A DNA stretch of 64,000 nucleotides from Amblyomma americanum (Eukaryota > Arthropoda > Arachnida > Ixodida > Ixodidae), in the NCBI RefSeq assembly GCF_052857255.1, contig NC_135507.1:79342850-79406849 (forward strand). The letters are read 5' to 3'. Positions within the stretch are counted from its first letter, which is position 1; each line of letters begins with the position of its first letter. The notes beneath the pieces were generated by a model. That model searched no databases. It saw only the letters and a program-made list of their open reading frames with translations, and was not told the origin of the DNA. Shown here piece after piece: positions 10,296-21,078 of this stretch. The translations under genes were made by a program, and so were the position numbers.

Positions 10296-10870
10296 CTACT
10301 GTAGAGCCGCAAGAACTGGATGTAGCGCGTCCAGCACTTGAAGTGCGCTATTTGCTGCTGGCGTGCGTAGGGTGGAAAGCAGAGCACGCAGGGCATTCAT
10401 TAGTGTCGTGAGCATTGCAATCACTTGCATATTTGTGCCATGGCCTTGATCGTGCCTGTTGGCTGGATCAGTCGTAGGCGCTGCGCAATGCCCTGAGTGC
10501 GCCAACATCCCTGACGCAGTAGGCGTAGAAGGCTTTGGCAGTGGTGGCCAAGTTGCATCTGAGGCAGCAGGTCCAGCCTCACCAAGCGCCGGGCTCCCTT
10601 GATTTGGTACGGTTTTTGGTGGAGGCGGACAAGCTGCAGTTCGGTTTGGGGCATTATTGTCAAATGTGACTGCTTTCTTTGACGACTATCGGCGGCGCGA
10701 ACGACGTCGTCGCACATTTGCGGCGGCTTGTTTGTGCGTAGAATGGTATCGCACCATTTGCTTCAGTACCGCCCAATCAGGGGGGGGGGGGGGGGGAGTG
10801 GTTACGCAACTCAGCTGCCATGACTCTTCCTCGAAAGACTGCGGAGTTGCGTAAGTAACCACGAGACGCA
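10296..10870 (-). pseudogene. LINE-B ORF1 remnant
   Basis: Just upstream of ORF2, a Pro/Ala-rich low-complexity frame ends nine bases before the ORF2 start. Its readable part includes KKAVTFDNNAPNRTAACPP, then LGEAGPAASDATWPPLPKP, then MLAHSGHCAAPTT to the stop at 10296. Upstream the reading passes to another frame near 10690, and a G homopolymer (10781-10797) interrupts it. Such linkers are usual at the C terminus of I-group ORF1 gag-like proteins. No zinc knuckle remains. Confidence 0.55.
10781..10797. repeat. Poly-G tract
   Basis: Run of about 17 G on the plus strand inside the LINE-B ORF1 remnant. The tract is long enough to be a likely indel and sequencing-error hotspot. Confidence 0.85.
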
Positions 10871-11312
10871 CCTTGATTCGCAGCAGCTGCAGTCGCGCGC
10901 TCCGCCGTCGTCGCGGCCTCTGCGCGCTGCCTATCCAGTGTCTCGCTGTGGACGAAGCAAGTGCGCCGGAGCCGACGTCCTCGAGAGTGGGTACCCGCAG
11001 ACGTCTGGCCGAGTCTGATCACACGGTCGCTGTTGCTAACCGTGCTAGGGATTTAGCAGTCGATAGGGAGCGTAAACGCGCTAAACGGCCAGCCGAAAGG
11101 AACGAAGGGCGGGAGCTTCGCCTGGCTCGGCGTCGAGCGAAAGTTTTCGAAGGAAGACAGCGACGAGCCTCGTTAGCAGCCGAGGCGGAGACTGGCGATC
11201 CGCTGGAAGTTAGTTCTCGCAGTGCGGAGTGCACGACGGCCACGTGGTCCGTCGGTCTGTCACAAAGTGCTTCGGCTATGAAAACCTTGGGAAGGCACTT
11301 CTAATAGCCAAT
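10871..11312 (+). other. Open, Arg/Ala/Glu-rich stretch of uncertain origin
   Basis: GC-rich DNA between LINE-B and LINE-E. The plus strand is open from 10873 to 11304, with a charged stretch (RDLAVDRERKRAKRPAERN, then RELRLARRRAKVF). Repetitive RxREAE-like peptides do occur in tick transposable elements, but the openness may just follow from high GC. It could be the 5' region of LINE-E or of LINE-B, or a real short exon; nothing decides between these. Confidence 0.3.
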
Positions 11313-13045
11313 ATAGCCGCTTGAGATGGGAAAATGGGGTACACCACAAGGCGCTGTGTTGTCCCCGCTTTTCTAACATTGCCATGGTGCACCTCCTTGC
11401 ACAGCTGGCGGGTGTCGGCGGTGTTCAGCATGCACTGTACGCCGATAACATCACGTACCATCTTTGCTACTACGAGAAACATAGAAGAGATGGAGGAATG
11501 CCTGCAAGCAGCGGCGAGCATAGTAGACCACTGCGCTACGCACTGCAGCCTCCAGTGCTCTCCGTCCAAGTCTGAATTTGTGCATATTTGACATTCTCCG
11601 AAATGCAAAATCTCCGTTGAGCTTTCTTTCGCCAGCGGCCCCATCCGTGAAGCGCCGGAGCTCCGCACGATCGGTATCTTCATTAATCAGCATCGCAAGA
11701 CAGACACAACCCTTGCCAAAATCCGAAAAGTCGGCGACCAGGTGGGCCGAATGGTTCGCCGCGTTTCCAACAAGCGAGGAGGGTAGCGAAATAAGGATGA
11801 GGTGCGGCTCGCCCATGCCTTCGTAACTAGTCGAGTACTGTACTCGACATCTTACTTCCGCTTATGGAAACCTGACGAAGATTTCTTGGAGGTTGTACTC
11901 CGCAAAATTTTGAAGAGTCCTCCACCTCCCAATCTCCACTTACAATTCGCGACTAATCGCGTTGGAGGTGGTGAACACCTATCGGGAACTTCGCGAGGCG
12001 CAACTCGTTAACCAGTACACGCTTCTCGCTCAGACAGTATCCGGTCGCCGCCTCTTGGACCAGATACATATAAAACATGACCATCATACGATGGAACGGG
12101 TTCTAGTGCCCGAACTGGGGAGACGCGCCCTCTATATTCGACCTTTGCCGACTAAGATGAACAAGGAGGACCATACTGGCCGGCCGCCACTATGGCACAA
12201 AGAAACACGTCTTCTACGTCGACACTGCAGGCCCCTACCACTCCAGGGGGAAATGGTGCACGGCTGCAGTCATACATGAGGAAAAACAAGCAGACGGCCT
12301 CTCGTTCAGAGCACCCAGCTCAACTCATGCGGAGAAGGTAGCGATCGAACTCGCAGATTTCCATGCCGACTCCAAATTCATCCTCAGAGACTTTCACCTA
12401 GCCTATCGAGTTCGGTTGGATCACTACACTTGCTCACCAAATTTTTCCCCAACTCATCGCTCAATGATATGAGTCCCGCCACCAAGGCATGCCAGGTAAC
12501 GAAGCCGCCCATGAGGCAGCCCGCGCACTCACTTTCCGGGCACCAGGCGCTTCTTGGGAGGGCCTTAACCCAGATCACAGCCCTCTTATTTCTTTTTAAG
12601 ATTTTACAGAACACTATCGCGGCGAACACCGGCGCTACCCGGTACCTATGAAGGGACTGGGTAAAGATGGCGAACGAACACTCCTTCGGCTCTTTACAAA
12701 CACCGTGCTGTATCCGGCGGTTCTCAAGCAATTTGACTCTTCTTTTGACTGCCGCTGCTCTTTCTCTGGGAAGGTGGCCAACACCTTCCAGATGGTTTGG
12801 ACATGCAAGCAAAATCCTATTCTCCCCCTCCCCCATCACCCGTTCCCCTACCCGAGAGGACAGGGAGGCGGCTCTGCTCGGCTGCCAGCAACTATCAGCC
12901 CAATAGGCCCTGGTTGGGCGGACCTGCGCAGCGGTCAGGACCAACGGGGTCCGGGAATGAGGGACTCCGCCTTCTATTGTATGGGGCGAGACCAACTAGG
13001 GGCCTCTCCCTGAGCACCTCTCTGTGTATATAGATAAAGCAATGT
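11313..13045 (+). mobile_element. LINE-E, 5'-truncated and decayed (RT, RNase H)
   Basis: Plus-strand LINE remnant with many frameshifts. In order: the GTPQGAVLSPLLF-like RT block (11335-11380, two frames), the active site as YADN instead of YADD (near 11440), RT thumb pieces (AHAFVTSRVLYSTSYF near 11810), the conserved HIKHDHHT...RRALYIRPLP stretch (12075-12150), RNase H pieces (HEEKQADGLSFRAPS near 12270; HQGMPGNEAAHEAARAL near 12480), and a terminal region with GPGWADLRSG near 12910. It ends near 13045, inside the RNase H of the opposite-strand LINE-D, so it probably inserted there. Confidence 0.8.
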
Positions 13046-13420
13046 TTATGCCGACATGACTTGGTACCCAGCAGTCTTAAGTTCTGTCCTTGAGCTGCGG
13101 CTGTTGTTATGTTCTGTATGAGGTGGCCACGCAGGGGGTTACTGCATTTCAAGAATGAAGGGCTATGAGCACATTCAGTGAGTCTGTGTAAATAATACTG
13201 TTTGTGAAGTTCTGGTTCACTATTTTTTCTATGGCAACACGGATGACGTAACATTGCGCAGTGAAGACGGAAGCGTACCGTGTTAGTATTACTCTTTTAT
13301 TACAATTTCCCTGTACAACCGCGCTTCCAACGTATGCATCTGTTTTTGAACCATCAGTATGAAAAGCTGCGACAGTACTGTACTTTTCCTCAAGTGTGAA
13401 GAATTCTTGTAGGTTATGTT
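13046..13420 (-). pseudogene. LINE-D RNase H remnant
   Basis: Antisense reading shows FHTDGSKTDAYVGSAVVQG (13380-13300, first Asp present), then LHRLTECAHSPSFLKC and LRGHLIQN (13200-13110), and the start of the WVPSHVGI block at about 13075-13046, in different frames. The usual GNE that follows HVGI is cut off by LINE-E. A related fragment of the same family is at 23401-23556. Confidence 0.65.
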
Positions 13421-13607
13421 AATAATATTTAATAATAATTGGTTTTTGGGGAAAAGAAATGGCGCAGTATCTGTCTCATATATCTTTGGACACCTGAACC
13501 GCGCCGTAAGGGAAGGGATAAAGGAGGGAGTGAAAGAAAGGTAGAATATGTGCCGTAGTGGAGGGCTCCGGAATAATTTCGACCACCTGGGGATCTTTAA
13601 CGTGCAC
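13421..13607 (-). repeat. Ruka SINE inserted in LINE-D, 5'-truncated
   Basis: Minus-strand copy reading from cgttaaagatccccaggtgg to ccaaaaaccaattattatt. It is flanked by the 7-bp direct repeat ttatgtt at 13414-13420 and 13608-13614, a target-site duplication expected of LINE-mediated retroposition. The tRNA head and first part of the body are missing. Confidence 0.85.
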
Positions 13608-13916
13608 TTATGTTGTTGCGGAATTTGTTTTGTTGTGGAACTGTGTAAGAGTTGAATCACAGATTTCAGGTAAATTTTGCCATGGCGGCAGTGGATCTCG
13701 CCTTCGGGCAATGTTTGGCAATATGTCTAGTATGCCGACGTTACGCCACATCTCTTGAAATCGCAAGAGGAGTGGCCGAGTAGCTTGCGGCTTTTTGGTG
13801 CAGAGTGTTCTAGAAAGGCATTTTGTAGCGATAGGGTAACAGAGATGCTTATGCAGTGAACGGATTTTGATAAAGTATGAGCATGTGAGCACGGCTCCTC
13901 AATCTGTAAGCGATGT

Positions 13917-14963
13917 TTAATTTGCTTCTACATTGAGACTATTTATGGGTGATCTTGTGTATGCACCACTGGAGAGACGGAAACTTAAATTATGTACTGG
14001 ATGTTGCCGCTTAAGGTACAATGGTCTCGCTGACCCATACACCATACATCCGTAATATAGGGTAGAGCGTACTACTGAGCGGTATATTTGTGATAGACAT
14101 GTCCTACCGACTCCCCAGTGTTTTCTCGACAGGACTTGAAGTATGTTCAGGGATCGAGAAGCTTTCTTTTTAAACGCATTTATATGAGGCAGGAAGGTGA
14201 GATTTCTGTCGCATGTAATACCTAGATTTTTATGTTCTTTTATCACGGGTAAGTCCATTTCGTTCAGGTGTAGGGTGGGATCTATCTGCATGTTTCGTCT
14301 GAGTTAGAAAAGAATGGCCACCGATTTCTGTGGTGAAAAACGGAAGCCATTTGTGTCTGCCCATATTGCTAGTTTATTTATTGTTAGTTGTATCTGTCGT
14401 TCGCATGCAAGCTATCTGCAGGTTATCTACATAGAATACATAACGTACCTTGAGATGATTTTCTTCATAGAATTCATTTTTACAGTAAAAAGTGTTGTGC
14501 TCAAAATACATCCTTGAGGTACTCCGTTTTCTTGGACAAAATTCCTTGAAAAGCTTGAGCCTAGGCGGACATGAAATATGCGTTTAGACAAAAAATATTT
14601 AAGGCAGTTCAACATACTGGCGCGGATGCCCAGTGCAGCCAGGTCCTGAATAATCCCAAACCTCCACTTTGTGTCATATGCTTTCTTAAAATCAAAGAAG
14701 ACCTCTAAACCGTGCTGTCTGTGTATAAAAGTGTCACGAACAGTGTTTTCAAGACGAACCAGGTGGTCGGGGGTGGAGCAAGCCCTTTTAAAACCGCATT
14801 GATGGAAATCCAGAAGCTCCCGGTCTTCTAACACGAATGTTAGTATGATATTCAATACACTTTCAAAGGATTTCGCTAGACAGATAGTCAGAGCTATGGG
14901 CCTACAGCTGCAGGGATGGGTAGAGGGCTTTCCGGGTTTCAGTAATGGATCAATATTGACCAT
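13917..14963 (-). pseudogene. LINE-D reverse transcriptase
   Basis: Two frames. 14963-14427 gives the fingers and palm: LLKPGKPSTHPCSCRPIAL, HQCGFKRACSTPDHL, VFFDFKKAYDTKW (first Asp) and ENGVPQGCILSTTLF. The active-site YxDD lies in the broken stretch 14430-14300 and cannot be read with confidence. 14291-13917 gives the thumb: HKNLGITCDRNLTFLPHI and RSVVRSTLYYGC. About 180 residues of RT are readable on one side and 125 on the other, against about 270-300 expected. Confidence 0.8.
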
Positions 14964-16048
14964 CTTCCAGGCTTCGGGAAGTCTCCCCGATACCCAAACT
15001 TCGTTAAAAAAAGTAAATGTGCCTCCACAGCAGGTTCAGGGAGAGGCGCTAACATTTGATAATGTATTCCATCTGTGCTAGGTGCAGTTTGCTTACCAGC
15101 GGACAGTAGTTTATTAATTTCTTGAATTGTAAGTTATTACAGGGTTCATTTGTGCCGCCACTTGTCGGCAGTATTAGTCTTTAAGCTGTGTTTTTGTATT
15201 TGAGGAATGATTCTGAGAATTGAAATGAACTAAAAACTGCAGAAAAATGTTCGCCTAAAATATCTGCCTATTCTAAATTTGTCTGTATGTCAGGCTTTGA
15301 TAGAAACGGAACTATGGTTGAGGAATAGCTGCTATTTATCTTTTATACCATCTCCCACATATGTTTTGACGTTATTGAGCTGTTTATTGAGGAAACGTAA
15401 CCTTGCCATGAAGTTTTTCTGCAGTACGGCGAATATCTCGAGTATTTGATCTGACCTTTTTGAACTTAGTGAAATTCTCCTGCGTTGGGTACGTACGGAA
15501 AATTCCAAAACCTTTGTTTTGTTTCTTTTTTGCGTCTCGGCATTCTTGTGTATACCAAATTTTAAGATTCTGCTTTACTACTCCACATGACCGAGGAATT
15601 TCGAGGGAGGCATGCAGCGGTAAAAATACAGTTTGTGATAGCTTTATTCAGTTCGGCTATGCTGAGATCATCTGAAACTACTATATCTAAGCTGGCCCTT
15701 TCTCTAAAAAGGTACCCAGTCGGCCAAATGCAACCTCCACCGCCGTGGTGACTTGCGTTGGGGATGTTAGGCTTATTAATACAGGGAGGTGATCGCTGCC
15801 GCTTAGGTTATTACATCGCATTTAAAATTACAAAAGAGATAGTGAACTAAAAGACAAAACTATGGAACTTATTTTTCCCGTGCACAGAGAGCAGTATGTA
15901 TCTTTTGCCGGGGTTTAGGAGCAAACTTTATTACTTAAAATAAGTCTAAAATACGACCTCTTGCATCAGTGCGTGCACTTCCCCAAAAACCAGAGTTGGC
16001 ATTAAAATCACCAGCTAGCAGATATGGCTCTGGCAGCGTTACTATTAG
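14964..16048 (-). pseudogene. LINE-D endonuclease C-terminal part and linker
   Basis: The recognisable end is 16048-15930, where the antisense reads LLAGDFNANSGFWGSARTD, the GDFNA signature of AP-like LINE endonucleases. 15900-14964 lies between endonuclease and RT; it is heavily decayed and I see no long frame in it. Confidence 0.6.
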
Positions 16049-16088
16049 TTTAGGAGGGTAGATGTGTAGGCCAGTTGGTCAGACATGA

Positions 16089-16517
16089 AGGAACTAGACA
16101 CCGCAGCGGACACGGGGCACAGAAAGAAGACGACACAGGGCGGTACTTGCAACTAAAATTTTATTTGAAACTTCATGGCTTTATAAAGAGAGAGGCACGT
16201 GTGATCCTACAATCAAGAAAAAAGGGGGAATGAAAAGCAACAGATAACAAGACCTAACTCACAACAATGCACATGAAAGATATGCGAGTCACAATCTACA
16301 GAAATCAGACTTTAAAACGTTATGCAATGCTCATCATGCGAGTCACAATCTACAGATATCAGAAGTGTTAAAAAACGTCGACCGCATGCGGAAGCATGAA
16401 AACCACAAGACAAAGGAAGAAAAGAACGTCAAAAGGAAGCAGCCCAACCTGTTACCTGTCAAGGAAACCGAGTTATTTTTGGAGGATGGAAACCGAAGGC
16501 GAACTAACGCATTCATC
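16089..16517. repeat. Left terminal inverted repeat of the Penelope-like element
   Basis: Starts aggaactagacaccgcagcg and is the near-perfect reverse complement of 18627-19055. Small indels are present: one stretch (16210-16330) carries two versions of gcgagtcacaatctacaga, mirrored at 18800-18870. Penelope-like elements often end in long repeats (pLTRs), direct or inverted. Confidence 0.85.
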
Positions 16518-16546
16518 ATTGGCCAAAAACAGAATGCTGGAGGCAA

Positions 16547-17710
16547 GTGGGATTCTTCAACGCTTGGCTTCGAAATGTGTGCTTTGAAAGCTTTGGTCTT
16601 GGATCGTCTGGTTGGAGGCGATGGCAGGACTTTCGGCGCACAACAACGCAGCAGTCGACAGATTTCCTTTGGAACCGCTTGCGCCACCAGCTCCCAAGGA
16701 AAGGCAAAGGGAAAGAAGTGGGCGTTGTTCCAGTTACCTTCCTCGGCAACGTGAATGTTCCTGCAGAAGTAAGGGCCGTATTACAGCATGGCCCCAAGTA
16801 CAGCTTGGAACCATCGGTGGACAAGTATGACCTTCTAGTGTCCGTGCACAGAGTGGCCAACAAGGCTGTGGCTGAGGAGAGGACACCCTGCCTTTTAGAA
16901 AGCGTCGAAAGTTTGCGAAAGAATTTCACCAAGAAGTCTGGTAGCTCAAAAGTTCTACGTGAAGTTGCCTGCTACTTCCGGGAGAATGACCTCGCTCTTG
17001 TCCAGGATTACAAGGAAGGTGGCTTCACCATACTTCCGCAGAGCCTATTTCAAGAAAAAGCCATCTGTGCCGTGAGTAAGAACTTTAAGCCTGTTTCTCA
17101 AAAACCTTCCAAAGTTAAGAGCAGGGCAGTGGCTCTTTTAGATAAACTCAGCCTACAGAAGCTATCCAAACAGGTGCTGGGATGTGATTTGAACGTTCTG
17201 AGCATCTTCACGGCAAAGACGCATAAAGATCTGTGCCCATTCAGGGCTATCGTTACAGAAAGAGGAAGCTGGCAGGCCCAAGTCAGCAAGTTCCTTAAAA
17301 CACATTTGGGACAACTAAAGCCTGAAGATCCTTTCAAGATAGCTGGGTCTGACACCTTGGTTGCAGCATTGACTTCTGGTGTTCCAAGTGCCAACTGTGC
17401 GTTCTCCGTCGACGTGGAAAAGTTTTTTTACTCGAATCCGCACAATGAACTTTTAAGTGCAGTAAGAGAACTGATTGACGTTGCCGGCGTTGTTGGATTC
17501 CAGAATACCTGTGGTGTGTCGCCTGATTCTTTTATGGAGCTCCTCGGTTTTTATCTTGATTCTACTTTTGTTTCCTTTGGCGAGAAATTGTATGTGCAGA
17601 AAAAAGGAATTTGTATAGGTTCGAGTGTCGCGCCAGTGCTGTGTGAAATCTTTCTTGCGCGTCTAGAACGAGTGCTCGAGCTCAAGCTAACCCAACCTTT
17701 CATAGCATAG
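16547..17710 (+). pseudogene. Penelope-like RT, N-terminal and catalytic core part
   Basis: A 387-codon frame. RT markers: FTAKTHKDLCPFRAIV (near residue 215), SVDVEKFFYSNPHNELL (first catalytic Asp, near 288), and KKGICIGSSVAPVLCEIFLA (near 350). It stops at a TAG (17708-17710), three codons before RYVDDFLIIL, which holds the YVDD active site. The next frame continues in the same phase, so this is one RT with a single nonsense codon. The start is uncertain because homology begins upstream of a clear ATG. Confidence 0.85.
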
Positions 17711-18223
17711 ATTTTCAGATATGTAGACGACTTTTTAATTATTTTGAAACTTTCTTCTCATCACTCTTTGACAGAAGTAGCTAGCAAGATCTTAAGTGTA
17801 TTCTCAAACTGTTCACAATTTCTCAAATTCACTCTAGAACTTCCACAAAACGGATCCATTCAGTTCCTGGATTTAAAGTTATCTTTCAACAGAATTGACC
17901 ATGTGTGCTCGGCCTTCCAACCTAGGTCAAAGAAAGCATTGCTGCCTTTTGATTCCTCCCACTCCAAGGTGGTAAAGCGGGGTATTGCCTCCTCCTGTTT
18001 TAGATCCGCAGTTTTAAAATCATGCACTCATATGTTGAAGTACAGTTTTTCCCTTCAAGTAGAGCGGCTGGAAAAGGCAGGGTACCCGAGGTTTTTGTTA
18101 ACCACGGTGGCTGAAACAGTGGCCAATAAGCTCCGTAAAAAGAAAAAAAGGAGTTGCTTCCCAAGAACCAGTCAGCCAGAAAAAAGTGGAAGTCATTCCC
18201 TACCTGCACAGGGTTTCACATAA
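17711..18223 (+). pseudogene. Penelope-like RT, C-terminal part with YVDD
   Basis: Same frame as the preceding part, immediately after the TAG. It contains RYVDDFLIIL (17717-17746), then QFLKFTLELP and QFLDLKLSF, the pair of strands after the active site, and a Lys-rich end. It leaves the coding frame near 18180: the YLHRVSHNQ reading, typical of the RT/GIY-YIG junction, is in another frame, so one or two frameshifts separate it from the endonuclease part. Confidence 0.8.
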
Positions 18224-18626
18224 TCAAAAAGATTTCAGGCAAATATGGCATCGACATTGTATTTTCGGCACCCTGTAAGCTCTCTAGATTTTGCAATCTA
18301 GTGGGAAAGGGGGACTCGATTCGAGGAACTCTCGGCAAGAAACATTTGGAAGAAAATAAGCGTGTCGCATGTGTAACAGGGGTAATCTACAAGATCCCCC
18401 TCAGTTGTGGGCGTTTTTATATTGGACAAACCGGTAGGTGCTTAAATGATCGCTTGAGAGAACATGCGCGTTCCTTGGGGGAGGCGGGGGGTTCGAATCG
18501 CCTGTTCATTGCCGCAAGTGTCGGGGTTGTTGGCCTCAGTTTAGCCAGACCCAGATTGTTGGAAGAAGGAAAGGGTAAATTGAGAGAGAGATTATGGAGG
18601 CCATTGCCATTTTGCGCTCGCAACCA
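18180..18626 (+). pseudogene. Penelope-like GIY-YIG endonuclease domain
   Basis: In the third frame the domain reads VIYKIPLSCGRFYIGQTGR then CLNDRLREHA (18380-18470). GVIYKI and FYIGQT are the GIY and YIG strands, R of the NDRLREH helix is the expected catalytic arginine, and a Glu/His follows. The open frame runs on into the right terminal repeat (to 18801), so its last residues are repeat-derived. This endonuclease nicks target DNA in Penelope-like elements. It is out of frame with the RT, so no fusion protein would be made. Confidence 0.85.
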
Positions 18627-19055
18627 GATGAACGCGTTAGTTCGCCTTCGGTTTCCATTCTCCAAAAAGAACTGGGTTTCCTTGACAGGTATCAGGTTGG
18701 GCTGCTTCCTTTTGACGTTGTTTTCTTTCTTTGTCTTGTGGTTTTCATGCTTCCACATGCGGTCGACAGTTTTTAACACTTCAGATATCTGTAGACTGTG
18801 ACTCGCATGATAAGCATTGCATAACGTTTTAAAGTCTGATTACTGTATATTGTGACTCGCATATCTTTCATGAGCATTGTTGTCAGTTAGGTCTTGTTAT
18901 CTGTTGCTTTTCATTCCCCCTTTTTTCTTGATTGTAGGATCACACGTGCCTCTCTCTTTATAAAGCCATGAAGTTTCAAATAAAATTTTAGTTGCAAGTA
19001 CCGCCCTGTGTCGTTTTCTTTCTCTGTCCCGTGTCCGCTGTGGTGTCTAGTTCCT
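18627..19055. repeat. Right terminal inverted repeat of the Penelope-like element
   Basis: Reverse complement of 16089-16517, ending ggtgtctagttcct at 19055 next to the target-site duplication. It contains ATAAAATTTTAG (18981-18992) near the 3' end, possibly a polyadenylation-type signal. Confidence 0.85.
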
Positions 19056-19068
19056 GCGTTACTCTTAG

Positions 19069-19393
19069 GTGTGGCTGAAGATATGATACATATTGTGAGT
19101 ATTTTAAAATGAAGGATGGTGACTGCGACGGCTTCGTATTTGGTTTTATGTTTGATCTCGCGGGTTAATACACAATTCTGGATGACAATAGCAACACCTC
19201 CAGACAGCTAGCTTGCTTGCTTTCGGTCACACCGAAAGACATTATACTTGTTTAAAATATTTTTTTTTTGTTTTGGACTTAAGTTGGTACCCTGTAAGCA
19301 TAAAGCCAGCGGGGACATTGTGTTTAAACGCTCTTTTATGTCACCGTAGTTATTCATTAATCCTCGGCAGTTCCACTGTATAATTAACGGCAC
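19069..19393 (-). pseudogene. LINE-D endonuclease N-terminal part
   Basis: Frame from the ATG at 19393: LIIQWNCRGLMNNYGDIKER, then ALCLQGTNLSP (usually LQET, so the catalytic Glu has changed to Gly) and VFRCDRKQAS, followed by a stop. The continuation (GDFNA motif) is beyond the Penelope-like insertion at 16048. It starts 23 nt downstream of the ORF1 stop. Confidence 0.8.
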
Positions 19394-19415
19394 GTTTGAC
19401 GGGCGTAGTTAAAAC

Positions 19416-20608
19416 TTAGGATACCGGTTTTGGGGGTGCCATTACTGGGGTCTTTTTTCTTTTCCGCTCCAGGGAGCTGTGCCTCTGCTGCAGCAAAGGC
19501 GAGTTCTGAGTTATGTCCATCGCCTCACTAGAGGCTGGGGACTTCCGCGGTGAACCCGCGGGTGTACGGTTTGTGGACTTCTCCCGAGGGGGGGTAGCCT
19601 TGCGGGCGGCCGACTGAGAGGCCGGCAGCCCCTTGTTCAGAGGTGGCAGGGCAGCCATCGCTGCGTCTGCCGGGGGCGGGTGTGTCCCTGCCTCAGGCTT
19701 TGCCTGGGCAGTGGCCGAAGCCTTGTGTGGTGTGCCGCCCTTGCGCACCACATTGGCGAAATTTGCTTTTTTTTTGCTGTGAACTGCAATGCTGAGGGGA
19801 GTATTTTTCGTGTTACTTCATAAGTTATGTTTTCCTTTGTCTTTATTGTTATTTCTCCTTCTCTCTCTTGCAGGTCGGACACGACCTCGAGTACGCGGGG
19901 TGATCTCCTTCGCAGTTCGCTCACAGTGGTGAGACATTGCAGTCTACAGATTCATGATTGTTTGACGAACATTTGGCACATTTTTGGCGGCCACGACAGG
20001 TCTGTGAGCCATGGCGAAATCTTTGACATTTGAAGCAGCGTCAGGGATTTTTGATGTATAGACTTATATTTTTTTTAAGATATCCTGCTTCTATGGTTTA
20101 GGGAAGTTGGCTGGAGGCAAAGGTCAGGACTATGTATTTTGTTGGTATTTCCTTGTCGTTTTTTCGGATTTTGATACGATGGAATTCGGTGGCGTTCTGG
20201 TCTTTCAGACCCTCCAACATTTCTTCTTCAGAAAGGTTCAGGAAATAATGCTCAGATATCACCCCTTTTACTCAGTTTGGTGATCGCTGGGTAGTTACGA
20301 TTACACGGACGTCTCCGAAGGACACTTAGGTTGGGAGTTTTGAGTAATGTGCTTTTTTTCGGATTTGGAGCAGGAGGTCGCCACTGGCTAAATTCGTCAC
20401 CTTGAAGCCAAGGCCCAGCACGTCTGTGAGTGATTTGGAAACAACGAATGGAGACATTTTTCTGGCTGTTTACTCTGCATCTTCACTATGCACAACGTGA
20501 TACATAGGGAAATGTTATTTTGTTTTTGGAAACACTAGGCAGTTATATCCTCGGTACGCACTCTCTTCAGAATGCGATCATTTTGTGAGGAAGGTGGAGC
20601 CATAAAGT
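19416..20608 (-). pseudogene. LINE-D ORF1 (gag-like) with two zinc knuckles
   Basis: Reads with frame breaks from about 20608 (MAPPSSQNDRILKRVRTED) through 20465-20390 (SPFVVSKSLTDVLGLGFKVT) to two CCHC-type knuckles at 20040-19945: CFKCQRFRHGSQTC and CAKCSSNNHE, preceded by one in-frame TGA. It then continues in 19924-19637 (LRRRSPRVLEVVSDLQ) and a Pro/Ala/Ser-rich tail at 19751-19416. Such proteins bind element RNA. At least three stops or shifts make it non-functional. Confidence 0.75.
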
Positions 20609-21060
20609 GCGTTTAATGTTCGGTCATGATGTCAGCCGCCCATGCAGCCCAACGAGGGGACGGGACAGGAACTTGCAAGCAAGTCCTGCTAACGCCAGCT
20701 GTGCACCTCAAGTATAACCAAATATGGCACAACACAGGGTAGTTGGTACTTAATCCTTTCCACCAGGAAGAAGGAAAAAATAAATAATAGAGGAGAAGAC
20801 AGGCAAGTTTTGAGAAGGAAGATAGGAAAGTGAAAAATTAAGGGGAAGATAGGAAAAGCCGACTGCCGATTTCCCCCGGTCGGGTCAGCCGGAGGTGCTG
20901 TCTACAGGAAGCTGGGGCCAAAGTGGTGTGTTACCCCTCCGCCGAGGGGCCTTAAAGGTTCAAACGCTCGGCATCGGCTCAACCACCAGGAGCCCCTTTT
21001 ACCTGGACAAGGCAATGCCACGCACGGCTAGGCGCGGGTGCTCGGGTCCGTGGTGATGCA
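20609..21060 (-). mobile_element. LINE-D 5' untranslated region
   Basis: Non-coding sequence upstream of ORF1, with a GA-rich tract (20765-20850) and a GC-rich block (ctccgccgaggggcc, 20937-20951). Attribution to LINE-D follows from position and orientation. The exact 5' end is set by where Ty3/Gypsy similarity begins (about 21079). Confidence 0.5.
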
Positions 21061-21078
21061 CTGTTCATCATCATCCCC

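Larger units (their letters stand above)
6737..10870 (-). mobile_element. LINE-B copy 1, near-complete I/R1-group LINE
   Basis: Reading right to left: ORF1 remnant (10870-10296), ORF2 endonuclease and RT (10287-7966), RNase H and cysteine motif (7941-6901), then a 3'UTR with a CA repeat (6874-6891) and an end with gagagggagaatg at 6735-6760. RNase H downstream of RT and an N-terminal AP-like endonuclease place it in the I/R1 group. It is a close relative of LINE-A (shared GAYDNVTH and YADDICI blocks). Defects: a fingers-domain deletion, an in-frame TAA between RT and RNase H, and a broken ORF1. Confidence 0.9.
16049..19055 (+). mobile_element. Penelope-like element with long terminal inverted repeats
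   Basis: Insertion into the LINE-D endonuclease gene. The flanks gcgttactattag (16036-16048) and gcgttactcttag (19056-19068) are a 13-bp target-site duplication with one mismatch, and LINE-D coding resumes on both sides. Terminal inverted repeats of about 430 bp run 16089-16517 and 18627-19055, with 40 bp outside the left repeat. The interior encodes RT and GIY-YIG domains on the plus strand. The class is inferred from that RT plus GIY-YIG combination. Confidence 0.9.
13046..21060 (-). mobile_element. LINE-D, long I-group LINE interrupted by two insertions
   Basis: Minus-strand element: 5'UTR (about 21060-20610), ORF1 with zinc knuckles (20608-19416), ORF2 endonuclease (19393-19069, then 16048-15900), RT (15100-13917) and RNase H (13420-13046). 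It is interrupted by a Penelope-like element (16049-19055) and by a Ruka SINE (13421-13607). The 3' end is lost at 13046, where LINE-E begins. Excluding the inserts about 4.8 kb remains. There are stops and frameshifts throughout. Confidence 0.85.

Noticed and set aside
10873..11304. A 143-codon arginine-rich protein gene
   Set aside because: The only support is openness in GC-rich DNA next to LINEs; no motif, splice context or second copy. Kept only as a low-confidence 'other' entry.
16343..16687. Minus-strand 114-codon protein
   Set aside because: Lies in the Penelope terminal inverted repeat and mirrors a frame at 18627-18801; a shadow of repeat sequence.
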